DNA of 64,000 nt, from assembly GCF_007746075.1 (NCBI RefSeq), contig NZ_CP036339.1, forward strand, positions 4,493,786-4,557,785. Direction: 5' to 3'. This document shows, piece after piece, positions 1 through 8,565 of the stretch. Origin of the DNA: Lacipirellula limnantheis (GTDB taxonomy: Bacteria; Planctomycetota; Planctomycetia; Pirellulales; Lacipirellulaceae). How positions within the stretch are numbered: position 1 is the stretch's first letter; each line of letters starts with the position of its first letter. The notes below the pieces were generated by a model, which had not been told where the DNA came from, made no database searches, and saw only the letters and a program-made list of their open reading frames with translations. Position numbers and translations under genes: made by a program.

Positions 1-1532
1 GCAAGAAGTGGAGCGCCGAGAAGTTCAACAGGCTTGCTCCTCAAGAGCAAGCTTTGCACCGGCGGGCGTTCACAACCAACAGCGGCGATCCTGACTACCA
101 CGATCTTGCGACGCTCGACTACGACGACGAGGGAACGGGGCGGACGATGGAAGTCCCCAAGGGCGACGTCCTCCACCAATTCCGCGCAGACGTCGACAGC
201 GGGAAGCTGCCGACGGTTTCGTGGTTGGTGGCGCCGGAGCGTTTCTCCGATCATCCCGGCTCGGCCTGGTATGGCGCCTGGTATCTGGCCGAGACGCTGG
301 AGATCCTCACCCGGCGACCCGAGATCTGGAAGAAGACTGTCTTTATCCTCACCTATGACGAGAACGACGGCTACTTCGACCATATCCCGCCATTCGTCCC
401 TCCCCATCCGACCGAACCTGACAGCGGCAAGGTCTCCGAGGGGATCGACGTCGCGGTCGAGTACGTCACCCGCGAGCAGGAGTTGACGCGCAAGTCTCCC
501 GAAGACGCCCGCGAGAGCCCAATCGGCCTTGGCTACCGCGTGCCGATGATCATCGCCTCCCCCTGGAGCCGCGGCGGCGCGGTTTGCTCGGAGGTCTTCG
601 ATCACACGTCGGTGCTGCAGTTCCTGGAGCGACTGCTCGAGCATCGCACCGGCAAGCCGGTGACGGAGACCAACATCAGCCAGTGGCGGCGAACTGTCTG
701 CGGTGATCTGACGTCGGCCTTCCGCCCAGCTCCCAAGGAGGGCGATGTGTCGCTGCCATACCCTGATCGCGATGCGTTCCTTGAGGGGATTCACCGCGCG
801 CAGTTCAAGTCGCCGCCGGCCGACTTCCGGGCGTTGACGGCAGAAGAAGTCGAGGAGGTTCGCCAGTCGCCGCGCGATTCGAGTCTCTTGATTAAGCAGG
901 AGTCGGGCCATCGCCCCGCGGCGCCGTTGCCTTACGAGTTGGCCGTCGACGGTCGCGTTGATGCGGAGCGGAAGCAATTGGAGCTGACGTTCGCCGCCGG
1001 CAGCAAGCGATTCGGCGCCGAGTCGCTGGGAGCCCCCTTTGTCGCGTACGCGCGCGTCGGCGACGACTTGCGAATTCGGAACTACGCGGTGAAAGCGGGG
1101 GACGCGCTGGCCGACGTCTGGACGATCGACGAGTTTCCCGAGGGCCGCTACGATCTCGAAGCGTACGGACCCAACGGCTTCTATCGCCGCTTTCGGGGTG
1201 AGGGGGTCGAGACGCCGATCGAGGTGACGCTGAAGGAACCGACGATCTCGCCAAGTTCTCGCCGTGCCGCTGGGCACGTCGAACTTGAACTCCAAAACGC
1301 CGGTCACCGACCAATGGTCGCCACGGTGATCGACAACGCCTATGGCGCCGCGCCGATTGAGCGACGCCTCGCCGCGGGCGAAACGATTCGCGTGTCGATA
1401 GATCTCACGTCGAGCGAGCGCTGGTACGACTTGTCGGTGCTGGTCGACGGCGTCCAGATGTTCGAGCGACGTTACGCTGGCCGCGTCGAGACGGGCGAGT
1501 GGGGAAGCAGCGATCCGGCGCTGAGCGTTTAG
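1..1532 (+). CDS. phosphocholine-type phospholipase C, 3' part (gene cut by window start)
   Basis: This is the C-terminal part of a bacterial phospholipase C of the alkaline-phosphatase-like fold, which cleaves phosphatidylcholine or sphingomyelin outside the cytoplasm. The open frame runs in from the window edge (first complete codon at base 3), so the true start and any Tat signal lie upstream. Visible catalytic-domain motifs are DENDGYFDH and PMIIASPWSRGG, followed by the FDHTSVLQFLE segment usual near the end of the phosphoesterase domain. After them come two beta-sandwich repeats of the DUF756 type, the second near the C-terminus containing the RWYDL motif. That domain order is typical of the family. 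The next gene is convergent, with about 108 bp between the stops. Family call is firm; substrate preference is not shown. Confidence 0.9.
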   Translation, partial: KKWSAEKFNRLAPQEQALHRRAFTTNSGDPDYHDLATLDYDDEGTGRTMEVPKGDVLHQFRADVDSGKLPTVSWLVAPERFSDHPGSAWYGAWYLAETLEILTRRPEIWKKTVFILTYDENDGYFDHIPPFVPPHPTEPDSGKVSEGIDVAVEYVTREQELTRKSPEDARESPIGLGYRVPMIIASPWSRGGAVCSEVFDHTSVLQFLERLLEHRTGKPVTETNISQWRRTVCGDLTSAFRPAPKEGDVSLPYPDRDAFLEGIHRAQFKSPPADFRALTAEEVEEVRQSPRDSSLLIKQESGHRPAAPLPYELAVDGRVDAERKQLELTFAAGSKRFGAESLGAPFVAYARVGDDLRIRNYAVKAGDALADVWTIDEFPEGRYDLEAYGPNGFYRRFRGEGVETPIEVTLKEPTISPSSRRAAGHVELELQNAGHRPMVATVIDNAYGAAPIERRLAAGETIRVSIDLTSSERWYDLSVLVDGVQMFERRYAGRVETGEWGSSDPALSV

Positions 1533-1640
1533 CGCTCGCTGCTGCGGGCACGTTCCATTTCCCAGCGCCGGCGTCCTATGGGGGTCGCCTCCCGATCGAG
1601 CAAAGAGTTTTGCCGGGATTGACGACGCCCTTGCCATCGC

Positions 1641-4496
1641 TCACCTCCCCGCCGCGGTGAGGAGGAAGTGTTCAAAGTCGCGGACTTCGGCGTCGTCCTC
1701 GTAGAGAATCCCGCACTTGGCGAGGATCTCCTCGCGCACTGCTTGCCGCCGTTTTGAGTTCGTGCCAAGTTCCACGGCGAGCTCGACGTATGCCGCGCCG
1801 GAGTCAACGCTCAGCTCCGTCATTCCCATCTTGGCGTAGAGGGCGTGCGTGATCCGGGTCCGCATCAGCTCGCCGGGCCAGGTGACGATCGGCGTGCCGA
1901 CCGCGAGGGCCTCGTAACTGGTATTGCCGCCGCCGAACTTCGGGGGATCGAGCATCACGTCGGCCATCGCCAGGAGTTGCAGGAAGTCGTCGTTGGGCAG
2001 GGCGGGCAGGAACCGGATTCGCTCGATCACGTCGGGCATGGTGCTGCTGAACCGCTCACGCAGCAGCCGCGTCCAGTTGGCCGTGCGACCTTCGATGAGC
2101 GCGAGCTCGCCGCGCGCGTCGCGACGGAGGATTTCGCCGAGTTGCTCGTCGAACGCCGGGTGGAACTTGAACAACGTCTGCGGACAGATGTAGAGATTCG
2201 CGTCGGGGGTGAGCCCCAAGTCCGTGCGACTCTTTCCCGGAGCCGCCAGTTGCGGCCGGTAGTAGTAGGTCGCGAGGTTGGGGAGCCGCACCAGCCGTTC
2301 CGTATAGTGGCCGTCGCCAGCCGCGGTTTCGAGTTCTTTGCCCGAGAGGAAGTAATCCATCGTCGGGCTGCCGGTCGTCACGGGATGGCCACAGGTGACC
2401 GCCTGCACCGGGGCCATGCGCGAGAACGCCAGCGTGTACGTCAGGGCGTCCATCCCGACGTCGGCGAAGAACAGGAGGTCGAGCTCCTCCGCCGCGATCA
2501 GCTGGCGAGCGGTCGCCACGTCGCGTGGGATCTCGACGTGCCTGTCGGCCGCGCTGCGAAAGCGCTCCGCGAGCGGGTCTTGATGGCGGCCGACCGCGAG
2601 GACGACGACTTTGAACTTCTCACGGTCGAGCCGCTCGATCCGTCCGATGTTGAGACGACCGATCGTGTGGTCGCGGAAGTAAGCCGACACGAAGCCGACC
2701 CGCAGCCGCGCACGCTGCTTGTCGACCTTCCGCCCTTTCGTGAGATCGACTCCTTGGTAGATCTTGCCGAGGTTCGCGTGGAGATCACGGTCGTTCTCGC
2801 CTTGGTAGGCCGCGAAAAAGTTGGTGGGAACGAGCGTCGCCTCCGTGTCGATCTTGATGCCGTTGTTGACGATTCTGCGAACCCCGTCGAGCAACTGCCG
2901 TCGCCGCCGCTGCACGTCTGCGAGCGAGTCGTAGATCACCGGAAGTGCCGTCGCGATCAGCACGTGGTTGACCGGCGCGGATTGCACGCGCTGGGCCTCT
3001 TCGAGTCGCCGCCGACCTTCGTCGACGCGGCCCTGAGCGACGAGAACGTAGCCGAGGTTCTGGAGCGCCGGGCCATAGGTCGGTTCCGCCTCGGCCGCCT
3101 GACGGTAGCACTCGAGGGCCTGCTCCTGCTGTCCGGCGTCTTGGAGGGCGTTGCCGAGATGGTTCCACGCCTCCGCTGAACGGGGGCGAGCGGTCGTCGC
3201 CCGTTGGAAGAGCTCGACCGCCTCCGCGATCCGCCGGTCGCGCTGCAGGCGCAGGGCCTGGTCGAGCAGCGCCCGGAACTGCACGTCGCTTAAGGGAGTG
3301 CTGCCGCCGCCAAAGGCATGAGGCCCGGCGAGCGGTTGGGGCGCCGAACTGAACCCGCCGACGCCGCGGTTGGTCACGGCCGCCGTCGCGACGAGCCGTT
3401 CGACCTGATCGGGCCGCGGCACGAGCCAGATGTCCTGCGCCCCGTCCTGATCAGGCCGCGGACCGCAGAGCGACGCACAGCGTGTGTTCTCCAAGACCTG
3501 AACGTCGAATATCTCCTCGACGCCGGTTTCAAACTCCAACGACGCGACCGGTTGCCCCGTGCGGAGGTCGACGACGCCGACGCCGCACTTGAGTTCGTGG
3601 CGATGCTCCGCAATCGGGACCCCGCCGAAGACGGCGGTCTCGCGGATGCGCGAGAGCCCCACGAACGCGAACGGTCCGCAGAAGCCGAGGCCCCGCGTGT
3701 AGCCGGGCATTCCTGCAACGGCGTCGCGGCGACCGCTCTGCGGGTCGACGACTTCGAGCGTGCCGAAGCCGGAGTTGAGAACCCAAAGCCGCTCGCCGTG
3801 CCAGCGAGGCGAGTGGGGCATCGCCAGGCCGTGGGTCACCGGTTGGCCGCTGGCCACGTCGAGGATGACGCCGCTGGTTGACTTGGTAGGCCGCCACCCG
3901 GCCGCCGTGTCGGTTTGCGACATCATCGAAACGAAGCGTGGCCGGCCGCGGTCGAGCGCCAAGCCGTTCATGTGGCAACGATCTTCGCCCGCCAGCTCGG
4001 TGATGAACGGCGGACGCCAGCGGGGGACGAAGCTGAACTCCTCGTGGAGCGTCGCGAGACAGGAGAAGAGCGTGTTGACGACCCAGAGCTCGTCGCCGCG
4101 GTCGCCGCCCCAGGCCATCTCGTGGCAGTGGATGCCGCCGGTGACGTGAGCCGAGCGAGCGAGGTAGCAGGAGTCGTAACGGCCCGCCGGTTCGATGCTG
4201 GGAGCAAGTTGCGAGTTGTTCTGCAGGAACCAGATTTGTCCCTTAGCGCCGACGGCGACTTGTCGCGGGGAGACGGCGACTCCCATCGCCTGGTCGAAGT
4301 TGTGGAAAGAGAAGTGGAGCTTGTCGTCGGCGAGACCGATCGAGAGGAGCTTGCCGGCTTGGTAGGTGGAGACCAGCAGCGAGCAACGAGCCTCGCGGAG
4401 GACTTCGGGGAACGACGGCGAGTGGCGAAAGCGGACCTCGCGCCAGCGATCGGGAGCTTCGGCGGGGCCGTCCGGAGGTGTTAGTGAATTCGACAT
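1641..4496 (-). CDS. TIGR03032/DUF4915 - TPR - GT41 (SPINDLY-type OGT) fusion protein
   Basis: A three-part protein of 951 residues. Residues about 15-390 match the TIGR03032/DUF4915 family, a propeller-like domain of unknown function, with motifs such as STYQAGKL and CHMNGLA. Residues about 410-500 are TPR-type helical repeats (AWNHLGNALQDAGQ, GPALQNLGYVL). The rest, from about 580, is a GT41 O-GlcNAc-transferase-like domain of the SPINDLY type; typical segments are GHPVTTGSPTMDYFLSG and, near the end, a GGGNTSYEALAVGTPIVTWPG stretch. GT41 enzymes use UDP-sugars to glycosylate Ser/Thr of proteins. The ATG at 4494-4496 is chosen because the TIGR03032 domain starts just after it and the upstream codons look like non-coding sequence. 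No signal peptide is visible, so it is likely cytoplasmic. Acceptor is unknown. Confidence 0.82.
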   Translation of the reverse strand: MSNSLTPPDGPAEAPDRWREVRFRHSPSFPEVLREARCSLLVSTYQAGKLLSIGLADDKLHFSFHNFDQAMGVAVSPRQVAVGAKGQIWFLQNNSQLAPSIEPAGRYDSCYLARSAHVTGGIHCHEMAWGGDRGDELWVVNTLFSCLATLHEEFSFVPRWRPPFITELAGEDRCHMNGLALDRGRPRFVSMMSQTDTAAGWRPTKSTSGVILDVASGQPVTHGLAMPHSPRWHGERLWVLNSGFGTLEVVDPQSGRRDAVAGMPGYTRGLGFCGPFAFVGLSRIRETAVFGGVPIAEHRHELKCGVGVVDLRTGQPVASLEFETGVEEIFDVQVLENTRCASLCGPRPDQDGAQDIWLVPRPDQVERLVATAAVTNRGVGGFSSAPQPLAGPHAFGGGSTPLSDVQFRALLDQALRLQRDRRIAEAVELFQRATTARPRSAEAWNHLGNALQDAGQQEQALECYRQAAEAEPTYGPALQNLGYVLVAQGRVDEGRRRLEEAQRVQSAPVNHVLIATALPVIYDSLADVQRRRRQLLDGVRRIVNNGIKIDTEATLVPTNFFAAYQGENDRDLHANLGKIYQGVDLTKGRKVDKQRARLRVGFVSAYFRDHTIGRLNIGRIERLDREKFKVVVLAVGRHQDPLAERFRSAADRHVEIPRDVATARQLIAAEELDLLFFADVGMDALTYTLAFSRMAPVQAVTCGHPVTTGSPTMDYFLSGKELETAAGDGHYTERLVRLPNLATYYYRPQLAAPGKSRTDLGLTPDANLYICPQTLFKFHPAFDEQLGEILRRDARGELALIEGRTANWTRLLRERFSSTMPDVIERIRFLPALPNDDFLQLLAMADVMLDPPKFGGGNTSYEALAVGTPIVTWPGELMRTRITHALYAKMGMTELSVDSGAAYVELAVELGTNSKRRQAVREEILAKCGILYEDDAEVRDFEHFLLTAAGR

Positions 4497-5140
4497 GTGC
4501 GGTGATCGTGCGTGCTCTTCTGTCCGAAGTCGAAATGCGATTTTGGGTGACACAACCGCGGTTTTTGGCGATCGTATCTGTTGTAAGTTTACTATCTGGT
4601 TTGAGTTGTGATTCGCTGGGTTTTGTCGCGGACAATTGGACAAATCGATTCGTCGTGGACAATTTTCGTGTACATAGTGCTGGCCTATCAGGGAACGTTG
4701 CGTGTACCCGCCGCTCACTGGCAGGATGCCAGTGGCGCCCTGTGGGCACCGTTGCAACGTAGCAGAGTAGGTGGCCATTTTCTGTAGGGTAGTAGTGAGA
4801 TTTTTTGGGCCGGGAAGCGAGGTTTCGCGCAGAGGCGCGGAGAGGTCCAATCCGAAACGGCGTGACAGAGCCAGCGGGCCGAGAAGTTCTGCGTGCAATC
4901 ATTGAAGATTAACCGCCAAGGACGCCAAGGTTCGCCAAGGTGATTCGGAAAGAGTCTGAACCACAACGACACGGCGGGCACGGCGGAATGCAAGGCAGGA
5001 GTTATAAAAGGTGCGGAAGACTAAGACTGTCGTGTCGATGTATGACTTGAAGAGCGGGGCGGTGGAGTTTTTTGAGTCGAAATAGCGCCGTCGTGCTAGG
5101 GGAAACCTCCCCTTGAGCGGAATGATGCAAGGAGGCATAC
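4497..5140. other. intergenic region with decayed dispersed repeats
   Basis: No convincing gene is seen in these 644 bases. The stretch holds fragments that look like dispersed intergenic repeats: a near-inverted CACTGGCAGGATGCCAGTGG block near 4718, an about 28-nt segment at 4760-4787 that recurs imperfectly at 39117-39144, and an AAGGACGCCAAGG-type repeat near 4915-4940. The promoter of the following plus-strand gene presumably lies at the right end, with a good ribosome site (GGAGG) just before 5141. Confidence 0.5.
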
Positions 5141-5923
5141 ATGCTGAAGCTGGGCATTTCACTGCTCGTCGTACTAGCTGTGATCGTCATCGCAGCAGTC
5201 GTTGTCATCGGACTTGTCGTCGGCCTGTTCAGGCAGTTCCGACGAGAGTCTTCTCCACGCGCGACGTCGGATGGTCAGTTGCAACGCCTTGACGTCACTT
5301 CGATCAGCTTTTCTCTTGCGACGATTTGCGATGAGTTGCCGCCATTGCATGAGGTCAACGCCGATGCGGCGACGGACGACATGCAACTGCACGAAGACGC
5401 TTGGCGGCAGATTGAGTTTGTACAGGTTGAACGTCGCGCCGAAATCGCGGCGCTCGTGGCAGAGGTGCGACAGTTTAAGATCAATCACTGGAACGGCAGC
5501 GGCTGGAACGAACTTTATGTGCGGCGAGATCGTTTCCCAGGATTGCCGTCGTTAGGTCTCGATCTCCAAGCCTTGAGAGAAGCGCGCACCTGGCGGAGTT
5601 GTACGGGAGTGCAGGTCTACTCATTGGCGCCCCACATGCCAGCGGGCATTGAGTCGCAAAGCGTCCGTGAAGGGTTCTCGTTCGGCATCACGCCCCAGGC
5701 GTTCGTTTACGGCTACGAGCAGGAAGGGAAGATCGCAGCGCTGGGCGTCAGTTTGTACCTGGAAGGGGATGACGATCTGTCCGCGGTGACGTACGCGTTC
5801 CTGGCGATTGGCGAATCGCTCCCGCTGCTGGTGGTCGACTGGGAGTCGGACGCCGTCGTCAATCTTCGCGAACGCGTTGAGATTGATCGCTGGCTAAGCG
5901 CAAAATTTGCGCTCGAAAGTTGA
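5141..5923 (+). CDS. hypothetical protein with N-terminal membrane anchor
   Basis: A 260-residue protein I do not recognise. Residues about 5-31 are a strongly hydrophobic segment rich in Val and Ile, followed by basic residues (RQFRRES), which predicts an N-in anchor. The remainder is soluble and acidic, with many Glu/Asp and Trp residues. The start is well supported by a GGAGG ribosome site seven bases upstream. It stands alone: the gene before is far away and on the other strand, the gene after is convergent. It may be a small conserved planctomycete protein; no function can be inferred. Confidence 0.7.
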   Translation: MLKLGISLLVVLAVIVIAAVVVIGLVVGLFRQFRRESSPRATSDGQLQRLDVTSISFSLATICDELPPLHEVNADAATDDMQLHEDAWRQIEFVQVERRAEIAALVAEVRQFKINHWNGSGWNELYVRRDRFPGLPSLGLDLQALREARTWRSCTGVQVYSLAPHMPAGIESQSVREGFSFGITPQAFVYGYEQEGKIAALGVSLYLEGDDDLSAVTYAFLAIGESLPLLVVDWESDAVVNLRERVEIDRWLSAKFALES

Positions 5924-5966
5924 GTCTTGTGGGAATTTGGCCGTAGAGAAAAGGCGATGGCTATCG

Positions 5967-6797
5967 TTAGCCGGCGACGCGGGGAGTTGGCGGCGTGACC
6001 GTGAGGCTTGGCGGCGGTACGAGTTCGTTCGTTGCGTCCGCTCGCTGCTCGCGGCGTTGGGCCGCGCGGGTTGGGTCGATGCCTTGGCGCTTGACGACGA
6101 CGGCGCCTTCGCGGCGCTCGCCGGTGGCGGCCCAGGCTTCGGCTTCGTGGCAGAGTTGGTTCAAGAGCGTCTCGACCCCCACGCGGCGCTCTTCGAGCTC
6201 GGGGCGGGTGAGGCCAGGGGGAATGTGGATTTCGGGGCCGACGACGGCGCGGGCGCGGGAGAAGGGCCTGGGGACGGCGAAGCGGTCCCAGCTGCGGGCG
6301 CGCCAGGGGCGGTCGAGGCCCATGCCGAAGGGGACGATCGGCAGGCCGAGCTTCGAGGCGAGGTAGACGGGGCCCTGGGCAAGTTGGCGGCGCGGGCCGC
6401 GCGGGCCGTCGGGGGTGATCGCCAGGTGCATGTGCTGGCCGCGGCGCGAGAGCTCCAGCAGCGCCTCGGTGGCGCCGCCGTAGGTGGAGCCGCGGACGCA
6501 CTCGAAGCCCATGTGATGGGCGACGTAAAACAGGATGTCTGCATCCTTATGCTTGCTCAGCAGCATCGTCAGGTTGCAGTGCCCGCGCATGTAGAGGGGG
6601 ATGAGGATGTACTCATGCCAAAAGACGTAGATGCGGGGGCCGCCGACGCCGTGGATCGGGTCGACGTGCGGGTCGTAGAAGAGAGCCTGGTATTCGAGCG
6701 TGCTCATCCAGGCGCGCACGCCGCCGGCGGAGAGGAGACTGGCGGCGCGCATCCAGAGAGGCGTGCGACTGCGAGCTTTGCGAGGGGAGGGGTCCAT
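5967..6797 (-). CDS. lysophospholipid acyltransferase family protein (DUF374)
   Basis: A 276-residue protein of the DUF374 branch of the PlsC-like acyltransferases. The hallmarks are the WHEYIL segment in place of the HX4D box, the TPDGPRGPRR motif in the middle, and the VPFGMG segment after it. In this branch the DGPRGP motif binds the acyl acceptor; characterised relatives act in lipid A or lipid modification. The N-terminus is hydrophobic enough for membrane association. The neighbour dapF lies upstream on the same strand but 205 bases of repeat-like sequence separate them, so an operon is doubtful. Confidence in the family is high; the actual acyl acceptor is unknown. Confidence 0.85.
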   Translation of the reverse strand: MDPSPRKARSRTPLWMRAASLLSAGGVRAWMSTLEYQALFYDPHVDPIHGVGGPRIYVFWHEYILIPLYMRGHCNLTMLLSKHKDADILFYVAHHMGFECVRGSTYGGATEALLELSRRGQHMHLAITPDGPRGPRRQLAQGPVYLASKLGLPIVPFGMGLDRPWRARSWDRFAVPRPFSRARAVVGPEIHIPPGLTRPELEERRVGVETLLNQLCHEAEAWAATGERREGAVVVKRQGIDPTRAAQRREQRADATNELVPPPSLTVTPPTPRVAG

Positions 6798-6904
6798 CCT
6801 TGGAGCCGATCTAAAGGGGAGAGCGGAAAGCGGAAAGGGGAAGTCAGGAATGACGAATGACGAAATCCGAATGACGAATGGTTTTTGTCAGTGGTCAGTT
6901 GTTG

Positions 6905-6976
6905 GTCATTCTGAGCGGAGCGAAGAATCTAGCGAGCCGAACGAGATTCTAGATCCTTCGCTGCGCTTAAGATGAC
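6905..6976. repeat. dispersed imperfect inverted repeat, copy 1
   Basis: Two 26-base arms (6905-6930 and 6951-6976) form an imperfect hairpin. The left arm begins GTCATTCTGAGCGGAGCGAA. The same arm type occurs again at 11919-11990, so this is a repeated extragenic palindrome. Short direct repeats of the type GACGAATGACGAA lie just before it. Confidence 0.7.
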
Positions 6977-7002
6977 ACGCTTTCCTCAGGATGACACGCA
7001 TT

Positions 7003-7839
7003 TTATCCCAGCCAGTCGCCGGTGAAGACTTCTGTGGCGGGGCCGGTCATGAAAACGTGGTTGGTGGCTTCGTCCCATTCGAGCTGCAGGTCGCCGCCGA
7101 GGAGCTTCGACGTGATCCGACGGTCGGTGCGGCCGGTGAGGACGCCGGCGACGCAGACGGCGCAGGCGCCGGTGCCGCAGGCGAGCGTTTCGCCGGAACC
7201 GCGCTCCCAGGTGCGCTGGCGCACCGTTTCGCGATTGAGGACTTCGATGAACTCGACGTTGGTTCGCTTGGGGAAGCGGGGATCGGTTTCGATCTGCGGG
7301 CCGACGCCGAGGACGAGCTCGTCGGTCGCGCTGTCGACGTAGGTGACGCAGTGGGGGTTGCCCATCGAGACGCAAGTGACGGAGAGCGTGCGGCCGGCGA
7401 CTTCGAACGGGGCGTCGACCGGCGGGTCGCCGGGGAGCGTCGTGGGAATCTGGCTGCTCGTGAGGATCGGCTCGCCCATGTCGACGCGGACGCGTTCGAC
7501 CTTGCCGGCGCGGAGCTCGAGGTCGAGGAGGAATGGTTTGCCGGCGGAAGTGATCTTCAGTTGATCGCGGACGGCGATGCCGTGGTCGTGGACGAACTTG
7601 GCGACGCAACGGATGCCGTTGCCGCACATCTCCGAGTAGGAGCCGTCGGCGTTGAACATCCGCATCTCGGCGTCGGCGCCGTCGACGGGGCAGATGAGGA
7701 TGAGGCCGTCGGCGCCAATACCGAAATGGCGATCACTCACGGCGCGAGCGAGGGCCGCGGGGTCGGGCGGGATCGACTGGCTGAAGCAATCGACATAGAT
7801 GTAGTCGTTGCCGGCGCCTTGCATTTTGGTGAAGAGCAT
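7003..7839 (-). CDS. dapF: diaminopimelate epimerase
   Basis: DapF interconverts LL- and meso-diaminopimelate, giving the precursor for lysine and for the peptidoglycan cross-link; it is cytoplasmic. The 278 residues match the usual family length. The two catalytic cysteines are present: Cys72 in NADGSYSEMCGNGIRC and Cys221 in GSGETLACGTGACA. The start MLFTKMQGAGNDY matches the conserved N-terminus. The presence of dapF fits the now accepted view that planctomycetes make peptidoglycan. It appears monocistronic. No odd feature. Confidence 0.97.
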   Translation of the reverse strand: MLFTKMQGAGNDYIYVDCFSQSIPPDPAALARAVSDRHFGIGADGLILICPVDGADAEMRMFNADGSYSEMCGNGIRCVAKFVHDHGIAVRDQLKITSAGKPFLLDLELRAGKVERVRVDMGEPILTSSQIPTTLPGDPPVDAPFEVAGRTLSVTCVSMGNPHCVTYVDSATDELVLGVGPQIETDPRFPKRTNVEFIEVLNRETVRQRTWERGSGETLACGTGACAVCVAGVLTGRTDRRITSKLLGGDLQLEWDEATNHVFMTGPATEVFTGDWLG

Positions 7840-7998
7840 GACGAAGGGGGAAGGCGGATGGGGGAGTGGGGAATGGGGAATGGGGGATGCTGGTTACTGG
7901 ATGCTGGATTTTGGCGCGTCACGATTTGCGCTTGGTGCGCGCGTGGTTCGTTATTCTATCGTGGAGTGGCGGGTGGCACACTCCGAGTAGGTGCAACA

Positions 7999-8331
7999 TT
8001 AGCCCGTGAGATCGAGGGCGTTGCCGGCGATGCCGGTGGGGTCTTTGACTTGGCGTTGTTCGATGGCTGCGAGCGGATCCCCTGGGGTCTGGTGCCGTTT
8101 TTCCGGCGGCGCTTCCCAGAGGCGGCGGCCGTCGGCGTCGCGTTCGGACGCTTCTTGATCATGTTCAGTCTCGCCGATGCCGGCGGCGCTTTCGGATTTG
8201 GCTTCCGAGTTCGCATGACGCTGCTGGACCGCTGAATCTTTGGCGGCTCGTTCGGTCTCGGCGCCCGCAAGTTGCGACAGGGGGGCGCCGGCGGCGCTAG
8301 CGAAGGCTCCGGTGGTTGCGCTGACGTTCAT
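7999..8331 (-). CDS. small acidic planctomycete protein of unknown function
   Basis: A 110-residue hydrophilic protein without cysteine or membrane segment. It starts MNVSATTGAFASAAGAPLSQ, continues with an Ala/Glu/Gln-rich helical part, and ends in a pattern (DADGRRLWE, then VKDPTG and NALDLTG) that I recall from small hypothetical proteins of other Pirellulales. That recollection, plus a composition unlike antisense frames, is the reason to call it real. No function is known to me. The following gene on the same strand starts 160 bases further on. Confidence 0.6.
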   Translation of the reverse strand: MNVSATTGAFASAAGAPLSQLAGAETERAAKDSAVQQRHANSEAKSESAAGIGETEHDQEASERDADGRRLWEAPPEKRHQTPGDPLAAIEQRQVKDPTGIAGNALDLTG

Positions 8332-8565
8332 GATCTGCGCCTCCGAGAGGAATGGAATGAACGGGGCTAGGTAGTGCTAAAGAATAGGTTTTTCCTGGGG
8401 AGAGATCAGAGGCGAGAGGCCGGGGGGCAGAAAATGACAAGGGGGAAGACCATTGTTAGTGGTAGAAACGCGGATTGGTCATTGGGGCTTGGTCATTGGT
8501 TATTTTGCACAGTGGCGTCGGGAATTCCTTCCCTGCCCCCTACCTGCGAGGGAGGGGGGATAAAA

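Noticed and set aside
1845..3179. Long plus-strand frame of 444 codons opposite the TIGR03032-GT41 gene
   Set aside because: It is antisense to clearly recognisable domains and has the Arg/Val/Glu-rich composition of GC-rich antisense frames.
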